64,000 nt of DNA from Phialophora verrucosa (GCA_002099365.1 MSED01000014.1:620001-684000), one strand, 5' to 3'. Shown: positions 34,228-46,124, numbered from the stretch's first letter. Numbers and translations are program-made. Notes: generated from the sequence alone by a model not told the origin.

Positions 34228-34774
34228 TGTGAGAATGTCGAGTTTCTTAGCTGCTCAAGCAGTGGCTAGAAGGATTGAAACACCGATCGCTTGTATCCTA
34301 GTACTGGAAGAAGAAAAAGTTGATCGTGGCACGATTGGGCGAGGCTGAGGTCTGGTTTATGGATACCCAGGTACTAACCGGAACGAGTGGAGATTGCATT
34401 GAAGGGCAGATCCATCGCTGCGGCTGAATTCTTGATCCATAATATGGTGAGGGAATCAGACGTGAGAGGTTACACAAGGACAACAGTCTTGCATCGAGCC
34501 TTGATCGAGTTTGTGGGGTTCGCGTGGCGCAGGGCCATCGACGGAGCCGGCGTGGAGGCGCAGTTCGTCCATCCGGCCATTCGTATCAGCACCTGCAAGG
34601 TTGTTTTGTTTGCTGTAGCATGAGCTGCCAGCTGGTCGCATTTGCATCGAAAGGGTTTAGCTGGGGGTCCAGCCACAAGCCCTGGCTGAGCTCATTGGTG
34701 CCCGTGGCCTGAGTCGCCGAACAAAACTACCACGAGTCCTGGAAAATGCGCACATACCAGGCCCGTGTCTCGGC
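34228..34774. other. Intergenic region
   Basis: Between the Clr5-domain gene start and the Ask1 gene 3' end, both on the minus strand. Nothing recognised. Confidence 0.5.
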
Positions 34775-36176
34775 TCAAAAGGTCTCGTCCTCAATGTTCA
34801 CAGCTCTGCGGACTACACTAGGGCTGGTTGGGTCTGCACCAAGGTCGACGTCAGAACCCTCGGTCTCTAATGCTTGACTGAAGTCGAGTTCTTCTTCACC
34901 ATAGTCGATGCCTGCGTTGGTGAGAATGTCTTCAACAATCCGTTTAGAGGCTTCTTTCGCGGGGGTTTTCAGCAGCCGATTCTGAGGAATGTGGAACTGC
35001 ATAGTCTTAGGTGGACTGTGACCGAAGGGAATATCGTCGTCGAGATCATCATCATCACTATCCCACGTCCCAAGGGTGCGGGTAGCTTCTCTCGACGGCT
35101 GGGCGTTTGACCGCGCTCGTGCCGGTGTCAAGACGCTGACACCCGGGATGGGTCGTTTGCGTTCCGGAGAAGAGAAGATTTCATGATTTAGTTCTGGTGG
35201 GGCAACCTCAGGGCTGGAGTCTAGAGTTGACTCATTGAAATCTCGCTTCCCAGTGCGCGTGGCATATGATGGTGTCGCTGATGGTCCGAGCTGAAGGTCT
35301 GAGTAGCGCTGAGTCGTGAGGGGTGTAGCCTGGACACGGTAGTTCCGGTCGAGAACGCGGTGAAGCAGAGGATCGGTCTTTTTGCGGATGGTGGATGGTC
35401 TGGGGATTGAGGTAGGTCGGGGAGGTAGAAACGGCGACGACTGCGGTGTTGCTGCCATGGTATCAACAGGGAAAACGGGCTGGCCTCCAGGTGTCTCAGG
35501 TTCTGTGGCTCGTGTGAGAGATGTACTATCGGCCATGGTATTGTTCACCTCCTGCCGCAACGCCTCGTAAGGCGAGGGGTAGTGTGCGAAACTGGCTTGC
35601 TGCCGCTGTGTCTTCTGTGTTCTGAACGGCCGTGGTGTACTGCTCTTGGAGGGAGATATGGTCATGTTCGAAAGGTCAAGGTCCTGGATCGAGTCGGTCG
35701 AGATGTGCTGAGCCGAGGGGGTCTCGTATGATTCCGAGGTTTCTAAGGTTGTATGTGTCGTTGCGTTGAAATCTTCTGTGACGGTGGTGTCGGTGCCATC
35801 CGCAGGTTCAAGGCGCGACGCTTGTTCCTCGTAGCCCGACAAAGACACATTGGCACTGGATTCGAAGAATTGCTTCCAGAACTGAGGCAGGTGTCAGTAA
35901 ACTGCGGTCTGGTTTGTGGCGGTTCCATACTCTTGAAGCCTCCCACACATCCTTTGAGTGGGTAGCATATTGCTCGACAATGGGTAGGATGCTAGATGTG
36001 ACTATTCGATGTGCCCGACTGAAGTTGTGATCGATTTCTGCAAGGATGAGTCAAGTAGAATATTAAGGATGTGTGCGCTCACCCTGCAACGTCAGTGTTA
36101 TCGACTGTTCAAGCTTCTCCAGCTCTTCGGTCAATGTCAATGCTCTCGGCAGGGCGGTTGAGCTGGCCCGTGACAT
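34775..36176 (-). CDS. ask1: DASH/Dam1 complex subunit Ask1
   Basis: Three exons on the minus strand: 36083-36176, 35931-36037, 34775-35881 (435 aa). Ask1 is part of the ten-subunit outer-kinetochore ring that couples chromosomes to microtubule plus ends. The conserved N-terminal domain reads across all three exons: LTEELEKLEQSITLTLQEID, HNFSRAHRIVTSSILPIVEQ, then KDVWEASRFWKQFFESSANV. The two small introns (45 and 49 nt) are needed to recover it. The remaining 350 residues are disordered with many SP/TP sites, consistent with Cdk regulation known for yeast Ask1. A short C-terminal block, KRIVEDILTNAGIDYGEEEL, is also conserved in filamentous fungi as far as I recall. Divergent from the neighbouring gene at 36646. 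Confidence 0.95.
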
Positions 36177-36645
36177 GACGGGCTATTGATGGTGATGCGC
36201 AAGAGACCATCTTCAACTGCGACGCGTGTGCAGAAAAGTGAACGCGCAGAAGGTTTATCCGAAGTTGAGCCTGGTGCGGGGAAGAAACCGCCACTTCGCG
36301 TGTGGCGCAGCGTTTCCCATGCCCTGCCTGCCTCGGATTCAACTGATCCTTCTATCCCGGAGCACCAGGCTGACGCCTTTTGGAAGAGAGTCAGAGCTGT
36401 TTTTAACTACGGTCACCACCCGTCAAGACTCTCCCTCTCCTCTCAAGTCAGATCTCGGTCGGAAAAGTGCCAGAAGTGCCCCTTCCAAAATGCCCGCTCC
36501 GCTCGCCAGAGGTCAGTTGCTGCTCCGTGCCTCCTCACACGCCACCGCTTCTTCCCCTTACATCATCTCCCCCAGTGGTGCTATGCGGGTGCCGTTCCAA
36601 AACCCAAGATTCCTCGAGCGCTGACAACCTCGCGACTGACATAAA
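36177..36645. promoter_or_regulatory. Bidirectional promoter region
   Basis: The 469 bp between two head-to-head start codons (Ask1 minus, TM protein plus) must contain both promoters. No specific element is assigned. Confidence 0.5.
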
Positions 36646-37674
36646 ATGCCTCCTCCGGTAGGGATAATAATCACCGTCACTGTCTTGGTGGCGGCAAGCA
36701 TAGCCGCATACGAGAACCCCCAGGTGCGAGCATGGATAGACCGGACGAGGCACAAAATTGCCATGGGCTTGCACTCCCTTGGCGACGAGATCGGACCTAG
36801 ACCCCGTCCGCCACTCCGACGCACTTCCACCGACATCTCCATGCGCGAGGACAAGGGAGAGCAGGCCGAGGAACGGAGGCGGCAAGCTATCGCCGATATC
36901 ATGGAGCGGGGAAGGATTCTGGAGGAGAAAAGGAAGAGGAGGAGGCTTTCCGAGCAGGAGCGCAACAAGCCACAATCGCCGACTTTTGATAATCTTGTGG
37001 ACAAGGACGGGATACTGCTGCAAGACACCGAATCACAGGCTGAAGGCCAGTCGTCCGGAGTCGAGACCCTGCCGGCATCAACCACTTTAAGTCGAAGACC
37101 TGGGCCGTCGGGTTCAGAGGACGCACCACCCAGTCCGCGTCTGTCCCAGAGGCAGCCAGACGGGAATTTGCAAAATGGCTTCGAATCAAGATACGAGCAA
37201 GAAATGCGCGAGGCATGGAATCTTCCCTTGTCGGAAAGGAGAATTGAGATACCCCCGAGTCATGCTTCCGAAAGCTTGATCGAACTCACACCAACCACAG
37301 AAAGTGCTCCTGACCCAGACTTCTCCATCCCTTCGGCAGAGTACCTACATCGGACGTTGAACCGATCAGAGTACTTTTCTGCTGTAGCCTCGAACTCGAC
37401 GGGCACGCTGTCAGACCACGAATCGCAGGCCTCGCTTTCGGTGCAGAGCTCACGTCATCTTCTTCCTCGCAGCGACAATTCTAATGCACGCGCCGACAAT
37501 CAACTACCGGCCTCGCTAACGCCCAGCGTTGCCGGAAGCGTAAGCAACATCCACGCGAGCGAAGCAGAGGAAAGTTCAGACGACGTTCTCAGCGAGATTG
37601 GAGATGGTGTTCGCACTCCTGCCAGCGCGTGGACTGACGTTGACAGCACTGTTAGTGGCGATTTTCACTTGTAG
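36646..37674 (+). CDS. Conserved-looking TM-anchored protein of unknown function
   Basis: Intronless, 342 aa. An N-terminal membrane anchor (PPVGIIITVTVLVAASIAAYE) is followed by a basic amphipathic segment (RAWIDRTRHKIAMGLHSLGD). Next is a charged helix likely to form a coiled coil (about residues 65-110, EQAEERRRQAIADIMERGRI). The rest is disordered and Ser/Glu/Pro-rich, ending TDVDSTVSGDFHL. The layout suggests an organelle- or ER-anchored protein facing the cytosol. I recognise no named family. The intact long frame and regular codon use next to Ask1 argue it is a real gene. Confidence 0.75.
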   Translation: MPPPVGIIITVTVLVAASIAAYENPQVRAWIDRTRHKIAMGLHSLGDEIGPRPRPPLRRTSTDISMREDKGEQAEERRRQAIADIMERGRILEEKRKRRRLSEQERNKPQSPTFDNLVDKDGILLQDTESQAEGQSSGVETLPASTTLSRRPGPSGSEDAPPSPRLSQRQPDGNLQNGFESRYEQEMREAWNLPLSERRIEIPPSHASESLIELTPTTESAPDPDFSIPSAEYLHRTLNRSEYFSAVASNSTGTLSDHESQASLSVQSSRHLLPRSDNSNARADNQLPASLTPSVAGSVSNIHASEAEESSDDVLSEIGDGVRTPASAWTDVDSTVSGDFHL

Positions 37675-38371
37675 ATATGTGTCTACTGGAGAAGTTGTAG
37701 CAGGTAATGCCTTTGAGACGATGCATACCGAGCCAGGAGTGGATGTGTCCAAGATTGGGATATATGCCTGGCCATGAGGAGCACATGGCCTAGTAACGGC
37801 CAGTTGTCGACTCTTTTCCATTGTTCCATGTAAGTTCCATGTTTGGCATTGTCGTCGTGCCATAATGATTTGGGCCGGTACTTGAGATGTCCTCCGTATA
37901 TCCATGTGTACCACGGGGAGCTGCAGGCTGCCACTCTTGCATATGCCATTCATCCAAGAACAGACTGCCTCTGTTGCACCTGCTCACTTGCCTCACCGAC
38001 AACATGGACAATATCGATATCGCATCTCTCTGTCGAGGTAGGAATCTCGAATGCGACTGCCCTACGACATCTCCACTTGCTTTCTGTCTTTAACCAACGC
38101 TTCTCAGCCCACTGCGCTGTTACTTCCTGGCGACAGTCTTCACTGCACAGCGCGGAGTGCCACCACACAATTATCATTCACTGATTCCATCTACATGACC
38201 CATTCTCTTTTTTATGCAAGACAGACAACCCCTTTCTCCAACCTTCCCAGAGTGTTTGAACGCTTGTCACTACCTCCGCGTGGCTGGCGCGCACTTCGCT
38301 CGCTCAATTGCTTTGGCCTGCGGTTGATCACAAGCCATCCTTCTGCAAGCAATATAGCCATTCCCAACATC
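37675..38371. other. Intergenic region
   Basis: Promoter and leader of the chitin synthase-like gene; nothing else seen. Confidence 0.5.
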
Positions 38372-40871
38372 ATGGCGAAGGCTGAATCAATATACCAGAC
38401 AGGAGCATGGTCTACTCCTGACGTGAGTAACTGTGTCTCTGCAATCCTGAGTCTATGCTGATGCGACAAGATTATTTCAACCGCCCTCGTCGGACCTGTG
38501 GTTGTCGCGGCCTTTCTCGAGTCATTTTTGTGGGTGGCGGCTTTTCTGTATTGTTTCGGCAAGGCATTCAAGAAGTCGGATCACTGGACGCAGAAGATGC
38601 TGGCGGTCTGGTTCTCCGTCTTGTTCATTCTTCTCAGGCAAGATTGGCGGCAGTCTTTCTACGATCTTGTGCTGACGGGCGACTTTCAGGGGCATATTTT
38701 TGCCGGTCATGATCACAACATTACCATTACCAAGACGCCTCACACAATACCTGCCTAGGGTGTTTGTTGATATTCTCCAACAATTCGCGTTCTACTCCTT
38801 CGCCGCCATGCTGGTTGTACCATGGCTGCTCTGCGTTTACCGCATGGTCGTTGTACCGTTGGGACGCACAAAGCGGGTCAAGTACATCCTCGACGAACTC
38901 ACCGCTCCGAAGATAGTCGTAGTCATGCCAGTGTACAAGGAGCCACCAGAAACATTGTGGACAGCGTTAAACTCGGTGGTCACCTGCGACTACCCAGCTG
39001 CTTGTATCCACGCATTTGTGTCCTTCGATGGAGACAACATCGACGAGCTCTATCTGAAGACGATCGAGAGACTGGGTGTCCCTATTACGTTGAAGAGCTT
39101 TCCAAAGTCGATTGACGTGGCCTACAATGGTGCAAGAGTGACGGTCTCAAGATTTCCGCATGGCGGCAAGCGACACTGCCAGAAAGCCACCTTTCTCCTG
39201 ATCGACAAGATCTACAAGCGATATCTCCAACAGAAAGACGACCTGTTCATCTTGTTCATGGATTCCGACTGCATTCTGGATCCGGTGTGCATTCAAAACT
39301 TCATGTACGATATGGAACTCAGGCCGGGCAGTAAACACAACATGCTGGCCATGACAGGCATCATCACATGTCGCACGGAAAAGCACTCGTTGATCACGTT
39401 GCTGCAAGACATGGAGTACCTTCATGGGCAGCTGTTTGAACGGTCCGTCGAGTCCGGGTGCGGCGCCGTGACTTGTTTGCCTGGAGCCTTGACGGTGCTT
39501 CGGTTTTCGGCATTCCGAAACATGGCCAGGTTCTACTTCTCGGACAAGGCGGAAGAATGCGAGGATTTGTTTGACTATGCAAAAACCCATCTCGGCGAGG
39601 ACCGATGGCTGACGCATTTGTTCATGCTCGGCGCCAAACAGCGGTACCAGATCCAATTGAGCACCAGCGCCTTTTGCAAGACCGAAGCGGTCCAGACGTT
39701 CCGCTCGCTGCTCAAGCAGAGGCGTCGTTGGTTCCTAGGCTTCATCACGAACGAGGTCTGCATGTTGACGGATGGCCGGTTGTGGTGCAAGTATCCCCTG
39801 CTCCTGCTGCTCCGCTTCGCCACACTCACCATCAGGACCACGGCATTGCTCCTCTTGATTACCATCATTGCCGTGTCGAGCACGTCAACGCGGCTTGATT
39901 CATTGCCTTGGGAATTCATGCTAATCTCTTGCGGCTTGAATTGGCTCCTCATGTTCTACTTTGCGTGCAAGCTGCACCGCTGGAAGTCACTCCTGTACCC
40001 ACTGATGTGGTTGCTGAATCCATTGCTGAACTGGATTTTCATGGTGTATGGTATCTTCACCGCGGGCCAAAGAACCTGGGGTGGGCCCCGAGCAGACGCT
40101 GGTGCAGCAGACACGAAGGTGACACCACAACAAGCCATTGAACATGCATTAGCCACTGGAGACGAGTTGAACATTGTTCCCGAGACATTCAAGCCAGCAG
40201 TGGAATTCCGAAAACGCCGGACCCGACCATCGCACCTTCAGCCGTCGTCGAGTGTCGAGGGCCGCTTCTTTTCGGCGGAGCACGAGCCTACTGCTCCTGG
40301 AGTCCTGGAGAAGGATATGACGTCGCCGACTCCTTCCAACGGCGCCTTTAGCTCTCACCCACGCCGCTTCGAGCACGAATCTCTCGACATGAGCGACTCG
40401 GATAGCGTATCCGTCCACACTCCCAAATTCATCAATAGCCTCAGTGAGGATGAAGAGGGTCCAAATGGTCATGGTGGTCGCGACACCGAACGGAAGCCGC
40501 AGAGCACGGTCCATTTCTCCCAACCTCTGGCGCGAGACCGCCATTTGTCCACGCGCAGTGCGGGACCGGCCTTGCTGGGCCAAAGAGACGGCGGAAACGA
40601 GGCTTTTGGGGGTAGAGAATCACTAACCGTTCCTGCTCATACACGACGGTGGACAACGGAGAGCCACCATGTCGACACTCGAAGCCCTCTGGGTCGGCAC
40701 AGCCCACTGACAGCCATCTCGGCGGAAGATGTCACCATGCTGCAGGATCAAGAGAGGCGGGAAAGCCTCAGCGGGAGTGACGGCGGCGACGGCAATGACA
40801 GAAGGAGCAGTAAGGCATTGCAGCGGAAGAGACTGCGGAAACGAAGTCCGAGTCCCGGCAAAATGGTGTAG
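38372..40871 (+). CDS. Chitin synthase-like glycosyltransferase (GT2), probably class VI type
   Basis: Three exons: 38372-38422, 38471-38637, 38759-40871 (776 aa). A membrane-bound processive GT2 enzyme for a beta-linked wall polymer, most likely chitin. Two N-terminal TM helices precede the catalytic region: VVVMPVYKEPPETLW, D241-S-D243 in FMDSDC, E353-D-R-W in GEDRWLT, and QRRRW at 393-397. At least four TM helices follow and a long, Ser-rich, disordered tail. The chitin-synthase core motifs (DxD, EDR, QRRRW) are all present. The absence of a myosin motor or the extra N-terminal domain of classes I-III, and the total length, point to a class VI-type enzyme; hyaluronan/Cps1-like GT2 is the alternative. 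The second intron appears to begin with GC (38638). Confidence 0.85.
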
Positions 40872-41353
40872 GGCCGGGCGGGATCAGACCAGACCCACGC
40901 TGAGGAGCGTGATTGTATCATTAGCACGCATAGAATTGGGCAGACCTCACGATAGAAAAGGCATCGTATGTTAGCCTCACAAATGGGAAGGCTGAGGCCG
41001 AGGCTGAGGATGAGGCGCCGTTGCTGCCCAGCTGTCGTGTTGGCGGGTGATTGATGGAGTCAAGGCTGCCTGGTGACGTGCCGCTTGGCACTGATCGAAC
41101 CTGCGCGAAAGTGCTGGTTGCTGCCGCCGCCGAAATTTTTGGACGGCCCACGACTGATCCGGCGACTTGGTCTTGGTAGTTCCTGTCACTCATGTTTGCA
41201 TGTGCTGAACCTCTCACGCCTTTAGACTGATCTTGCTCGTTCATACTGCAATTCACAGCAATTTCTGTTCCACCACCGTACTTGCTACATCCCTTCCAAA
41301 CCACCTCTCACCACCGTTAGACCCCGCGAGAGTTTCTTTCCACGCCATTGACC
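40872..41353. other. Intergenic region
   Basis: Promoter and leader of the Hsp110 gene; no clear heat-shock element array was found by eye. Confidence 0.45.
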
Positions 41354-43685
41354 ATGAGCGTCGTTGGGATAGATTTCGGTGCGCAGAGCACCAAGATCGG
41401 TGTTGCGCGCAACAAGGGGATTGACATTGTAAGTTTGTGTCCGCCGGCCCGTCGACCTTATCATACTGACCATGTCTAGATCACAAATGAGACGTCAAAC
41501 CGATCTACACCGTAAGTAGTTCCCGCGCAGCCTCATCTTACCCTCACTCACACGTCGTAGGTCCATGGTGGGATTTGGTCCCAAGAGCCGCTACATTGGT
41601 GAAGCCGCAAAGACGCAGGAGATATCGAACCTCAAGAACACAATCTCGTCGCTGAAGCGCCTCGCCGGACGGACCATCAACGACCCCGAAGTCGCCATCG
41701 AGCAACAATTCATTACTGCCCCTCTTGTCGACGTCAATGGCCAAGTCGGAGCTGAAGTCACATACCGCGGCGAGAAGCAGAAGTTCAGCGCTGTCCAGTT
41801 GATTGCCATGTACTTTGGCAAAATCAGAGACACTGCCAGCAAAGAACTGAGACTGCCCGTCTCAGACGTAGTCATTGGCTGCCCCGCTTGGTTCACAGAC
41901 TCTCAGAGAAGGGCGATTCTGGATGCCGCCGAGGTCGCCAACTTGAAGCTCCTCCGGCTCATCAACGATAACACGGCCATTGCACTTGGCTATGGTATCA
42001 CGAAATCTGACCTGCCTGAAGGCGATGCGAAGCCCCGCCGCGTCTGCTTTGTCGATGTTGGGTACAGTGACTACACTGTTTCCATTGTCGAGTTTCGGAA
42101 GGGTGAACTGGCTGTGAAGGCGACAACCTTCGACCGTCACCTCGGTGGGCGCAACTTCGACAAAGCCCTGGTTGACCACTTCGCAGCCGAGTTCAAGGAG
42201 AAGTTCAAGATTGACATCTACACAAATCCAAAAGCCACCACTCGAGTTGCTGCTGCCGCTGAGAAAGTCAAGAAGATCCTGTCAGCCAATGCGCAGGCGC
42301 CTCTCAGCATCGAATCTCTGATGGAAGACAAGGATGTGCGCGCCATGTTGAAGCGAGAGGAATTTGAAGAGATGGTCAAGCCTCTACTCGATCGCGTCAC
42401 TATTCCGCTAGAGCAAGCCCTCGCCGAGGCTAAGCTGAAGGTCGAGGACATTGACGCCATTGAAATGGTCGGAGGCTGTACTCGTGTTCCCGCCATCAAG
42501 GAGAGAGTTGCCAAGTTCTTCAACGGCAAGTCTTTGTCATACACTCTCAACCAGGATGAGGCCATTGCTCGGGGCTGTGCATTCAGCTGCGCCGTTCTCT
42601 CGCCAGTCTTTCGAGTTCGCGACTTCTCCGTCCATGACATCGTCACATATCCCATTGAATTCACATGGGAACAATCACCCGACATCCCTGATGAGGATAC
42701 CAGCTTGACAGTCTTCAACAAAGGCAATGTCATGCCGTCGACAAAGATCCTCACCTTCTACCGAAAACAGCCGTTCGACCTCGAGGCCCGATATGCCAAG
42801 CCGGAACTCCTCCCTGGAAAGATCAACCCTTGGATTGGACGCTTCTCGGTTAAGGGTGTCAAGGCCGATGAGAAGGATGATTTCATGGTATGCAAGCTTA
42901 AGGCGCGGCTCAATCTCCACGGTATTCTGAACCTCGAGAGCGGCTACTACGTCGAGGATGTCGAGGTTGAGGAGCCGGAGCCGGAGCCGAAGAAGGATGG
43001 CGACGCCATGGACACCGACCAAGCCAACGGCTCTGCAGAACAGCCCAAGCCCAAGATGCGCAAGGTCAAGAAGCAGGTCCGCAAAGGAGAGTTGCAGCTT
43101 GTTGCTGGCACCTCTTCCTTGGACGACGCTACGAAGGCCCAAGCAGCCGAGGCCGAGAATGCCATGTTCATGGAGGACAAGCTTGTCACGGATACCGAGG
43201 ACAAGAAGAACGAGCTAGAGGCTTACATCTATGAAATCCGAGGCAAGATCGACGATCTCTACGCTGAATTTGCCAGCGAAGAGGAGAAGAGCAAGATCAA
43301 GGACAAGCTTGAGAAGACTGAGGTAAGCAATGTGCAACGGCCTGCTGCTCTGAACCTTAATACTAACTAATAGCAGGATTGGCTGTACGACGAAGGAGAC
43401 GACGCCACCAAAGCGCAATACCAGGCGAAGCTGGACGAGATCAAGTTCCTCTCCGGTCCTGTCGTTCAGAGATATCAAGACAAGGTCGAAGAAGAACGAC
43501 AAGCTGTTCTCAAAGCCCAGGAAGAAGAAGCTGCCAAGAAGCGAGCTGAGGCTGAGGCCAAGAAGAAGGCTGAAGAGGAAGCTAAGAAGGCGGCAGAACC
43601 TCAGGCAGACGAGCCCAAGGATACTGAGATGAAGGATGCCCCGGATGGAGAGTCGATCAAACCAGACAGTGTGGAGGAGAAGTAG
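41354..43685 (+). CDS. Hsp110 chaperone (Sse1/Hsp88 family)
   Basis: Four exons: 41354-41428, 41480-41511, 41561-43322, 43377-43685 (725 aa). Nucleotide-exchange factor and holdase for cytosolic Hsp70. The N-terminal ATPase lobe starts SVVGIDFGAQSTKIGVARN, with ITNETSNRSTPSMVGFG across exon 2. It continues through NDNTAIALGYGI, FVDVGYSDYTVSIVEF, DRHLGGRNFD and MVGGCTRVPAI. The substrate domain has the acidic linker insert (EVEEPEPEPKKDGDAMDTD) typical of Hsp110s. The C-terminal helical domain contains DWLYDEGDDATKAQY and a Lys/Glu/Ala coiled coil. Exon 2 is only 32 nt. Confidence 0.96.
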
Positions 43686-44315
43686 GTTTGAACCTTCCAC
43701 GCCAGTACCGGGATGGCGTCAATCATGGCGTCAATCTCAAATCTATGCTGCGTTGCAGACAATGTGGACTTCGAACCCTCGAATGACTTACTTTGCTCTG
43801 CAGGCAAGACGGATCGAGGATGCATAGATGGAAGGCGCGTGCGGAGCGCCTATGGCACCAGGACCGCCCGTGACGGATCGGTTTACGAGGGATGGGACGT
43901 GGAATGTGTCATGCATAGCGAATGGAAAACGATTGTCTCTTTTCGGGCGTTCGAAGACGGGCGAGGCGGAGTAATGATAGATAGTCTTACCAACTAAAGA
44001 TGCCCTATCCTAGCTTGCCAAGCGTGGTTCTGCTTGGACGAGGTCAGGGTCTCTGCTTTCAGAGCCGGACTAGACGGAAGCAATCTCATAGAGCCAAGAT
44101 TAACGAGAAAGATATCACAACCAGGCAAGAAATATGGAAGCAGTAATCCGAAGACGTGTTGGGACCATCAAATTTTACCGAGCAGTAGCCAGCAAAGCCC
44201 CGAGTTTTGACGGCGTTTCTTTTGAGGACACTGTGCCCGCCGTTTTGCGAAACGTCCTTTCATCAAGACAGGTGCACACTCGGCCCATGGATGAGAAGAG
44301 CTACGCACGAAAACA

Positions 44316-44321
44316 CCGAGG
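44316..44321 (-). promoter_or_regulatory. Possible FarA/FarB site (CCTCGG)
   Basis: CCTCGG on the minus strand, 369 bp upstream of the thiolase start. FarA/FarB bind this hexamer before fatty-acid catabolic genes in Aspergillus. Match is exact but short. Confidence 0.4.
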
Positions 44322-44500
44322 AAGGCCTTGCCGTCCCGCAACATTTTGTGATCACTTCCACCGGATGGAAGCCAGGAAGGTAAAGCGGCAACGGCGACCT
44401 CGTCCACCGGTGTCTGGGCCAATCGACTGTCTCTTCGCCAGCCGTGTCCGCCAATTGCGTGAGTCGCAGTCCGTCCCGCCCTCGCCCGCAATGCGAGATG

Positions 44501-44506
44501 CCGAGG
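44501..44506 (-). promoter_or_regulatory. Possible FarA/FarB site (CCTCGG)
   Basis: Second exact CCTCGG, 184 bp upstream of the thiolase start. Two copies before a peroxisomal beta-oxidation gene raise the plausibility of fatty-acid induction. Confidence 0.45.
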
Positions 44507-44689
44507 TAAATCTGAAGGCGGCGATAATTTGGCGGACTTGAATATGAAGGAGACGATCAGCTGCGGCCGCCATTTCAATTGCTCTGCTCTTCTCCTCACT
44601 TCACTTTCCCTCGCTAACATACGTTGTTTCATCTTGCTGTTGTTGAATAGCATCCTCACAGGAGAAGTGAGCATAGACACACCGACAAA

Positions 44690-46124
44690 ATGGCCACACA
44701 AAGACTAGCCTCCGTCTTCTCGCACCTCTCGTCCTCGAAGACCGGTGTCTCTGCCATGTAAGCCAGCCCTACCAGGACAAGCTCTGCCATAGCAGCAACG
44801 ACTTACTGACGCTCCACCTGCAACAGCACCCAGAAGAACCCAGATGACATTGTCATTACCCTCGCCATCCGAACACCCCTTGCAAAGGGCAAGAAAGGCG
44901 GCTTCAAAGACACCAACCTGGACTATATCATCTGGGCACTGCTGAAAGAAGTCGTCAAGAAGAGCAAGCTCGATCCCTCGCTCGTCGAGGATATCTGTTT
45001 GGGAAATGTAGGTCTCGCACAGCTCTCTTCTTTCAACATTCAACAGCTGACGGATTATCAAGGTCGGCGATGCCCGAGCAGCATACAAAGTCCGGGCTGC
45101 CTCACTCGCAGCCGGCTTCCCCCACACAACAGGCGGCAGCTCCGTGAACCGATTCTGCTCCTCCGGCCTGAAAGCCGTTCAAGACATTGCGAACCAGATT
45201 TCCAACGGCAGCATCGACATCGGGCTCGCGCTCGGCGGTGAATCAATGAGCACCAACGGCGATCGCGATCTTCCTTTCAGCCCTGAAGTGATGGCAAACC
45301 AAGAGGCGGCAGATTGCCAGCAACCCATGATCCAGACGAGCGAGAACGTCGGGAATGATTTCAACATCACCAGACGCATGCAAGACGAGTATGCCTGCGA
45401 GAGCTTTCGACGAGCCGAGATGGCACAGAAGGCGGGCTGGTTTGACGATGAGATCGTCCCGATCACGACAAAGGTCAAGGATGCGGAGGGGAATCTAAAA
45501 GAGGTGACCCTCACTAAGGATGAAGGGCCACGGTATGGCACCACGTTGGAGAGCTTATTGAAGATTCGACCTGCCCTGCCACAATTTGGCGACAAGACAA
45601 CCGGTGGTAACGCCAGCCAGGTCACCGATGGCGGTAAGTCTGCTTTCCCGCTTTCTTTCTCTTCCAATATCGCAGCTACTAATCTCAACTATGCAGCCGC
45701 CGCTATCCTCCTGATGAAACGCTCCAAGGCCCTCGAGCTGGGCCAACCGATCCTCGCGAAGTTCGTCGGCGCCACCGTCGCCGGTGTGCCGCCTCGGATC
45801 ATGGGCATTGGCCCCACCGCCGCAATCCCCAAGCTCTTGTCAAAGTACTCGTTGACAAAGGACGACATTGACATCTTCGAGATCAACGAGGCGTTCGCCT
45901 CTATGGCCGTCTACTGCCTGAATACCCTGGGCCTGGAGCACGAGAAGATGAACCCCCGAGGTGGAGCGATTGCGCTCGGCCATCCTTTGGGAGCTACTGG
46001 CGCGAGGCAGATCTGTACGATCCTGAGCGAGGCGCGACGCACGAAGAAGAAGGTCCTCGTGACCAGTATGTGTATTGGCACAGGGCAGGGAATGGCTGGC
46101 TTGTTCGTCAATGAGCAGCTGTAA
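44690..46124 (+). CDS. Peroxisomal 3-ketoacyl-CoA thiolase
   Basis: Four exons: 44690-44757, 44827-45007, 45063-45633, 45697-46124 (415 aa). Last step of peroxisomal beta-oxidation, releasing acetyl-CoA; POT1/FOX3 family. The N-terminus carries a textbook PTS2, RLASVFSHL at residues 5-13 (R-L-x5-H-L), read by Pex7. Catalytic residues: nucleophile Cys115 in VNRFCSSGLKA, His369 in NPRGGAIALGHPLGATG, and Cys399 in CIGTGQG. NEAFA is also present. The last intron (45634-45696) is 63 nt, in frame and free of stops, so a retained form would add 21 residues; splicing restores QVTDGAAAILLM, the conserved reading. Confidence 0.97.

Larger units (their letters stand above)
43686..44689. other. Upstream region of the thiolase gene
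   Basis: No gene. Two CCGAGG hexamers (CCTCGG on the other strand) lie at 44316 and 44501. Confidence 0.5.

Noticed and set aside
38653..38758. GTCTTT as donor of the second chitin synthase-like intron
   Set aside because: Phase would also work, but the donor deviates from consensus at nearly every position after GT; the GCAAGA site is better.
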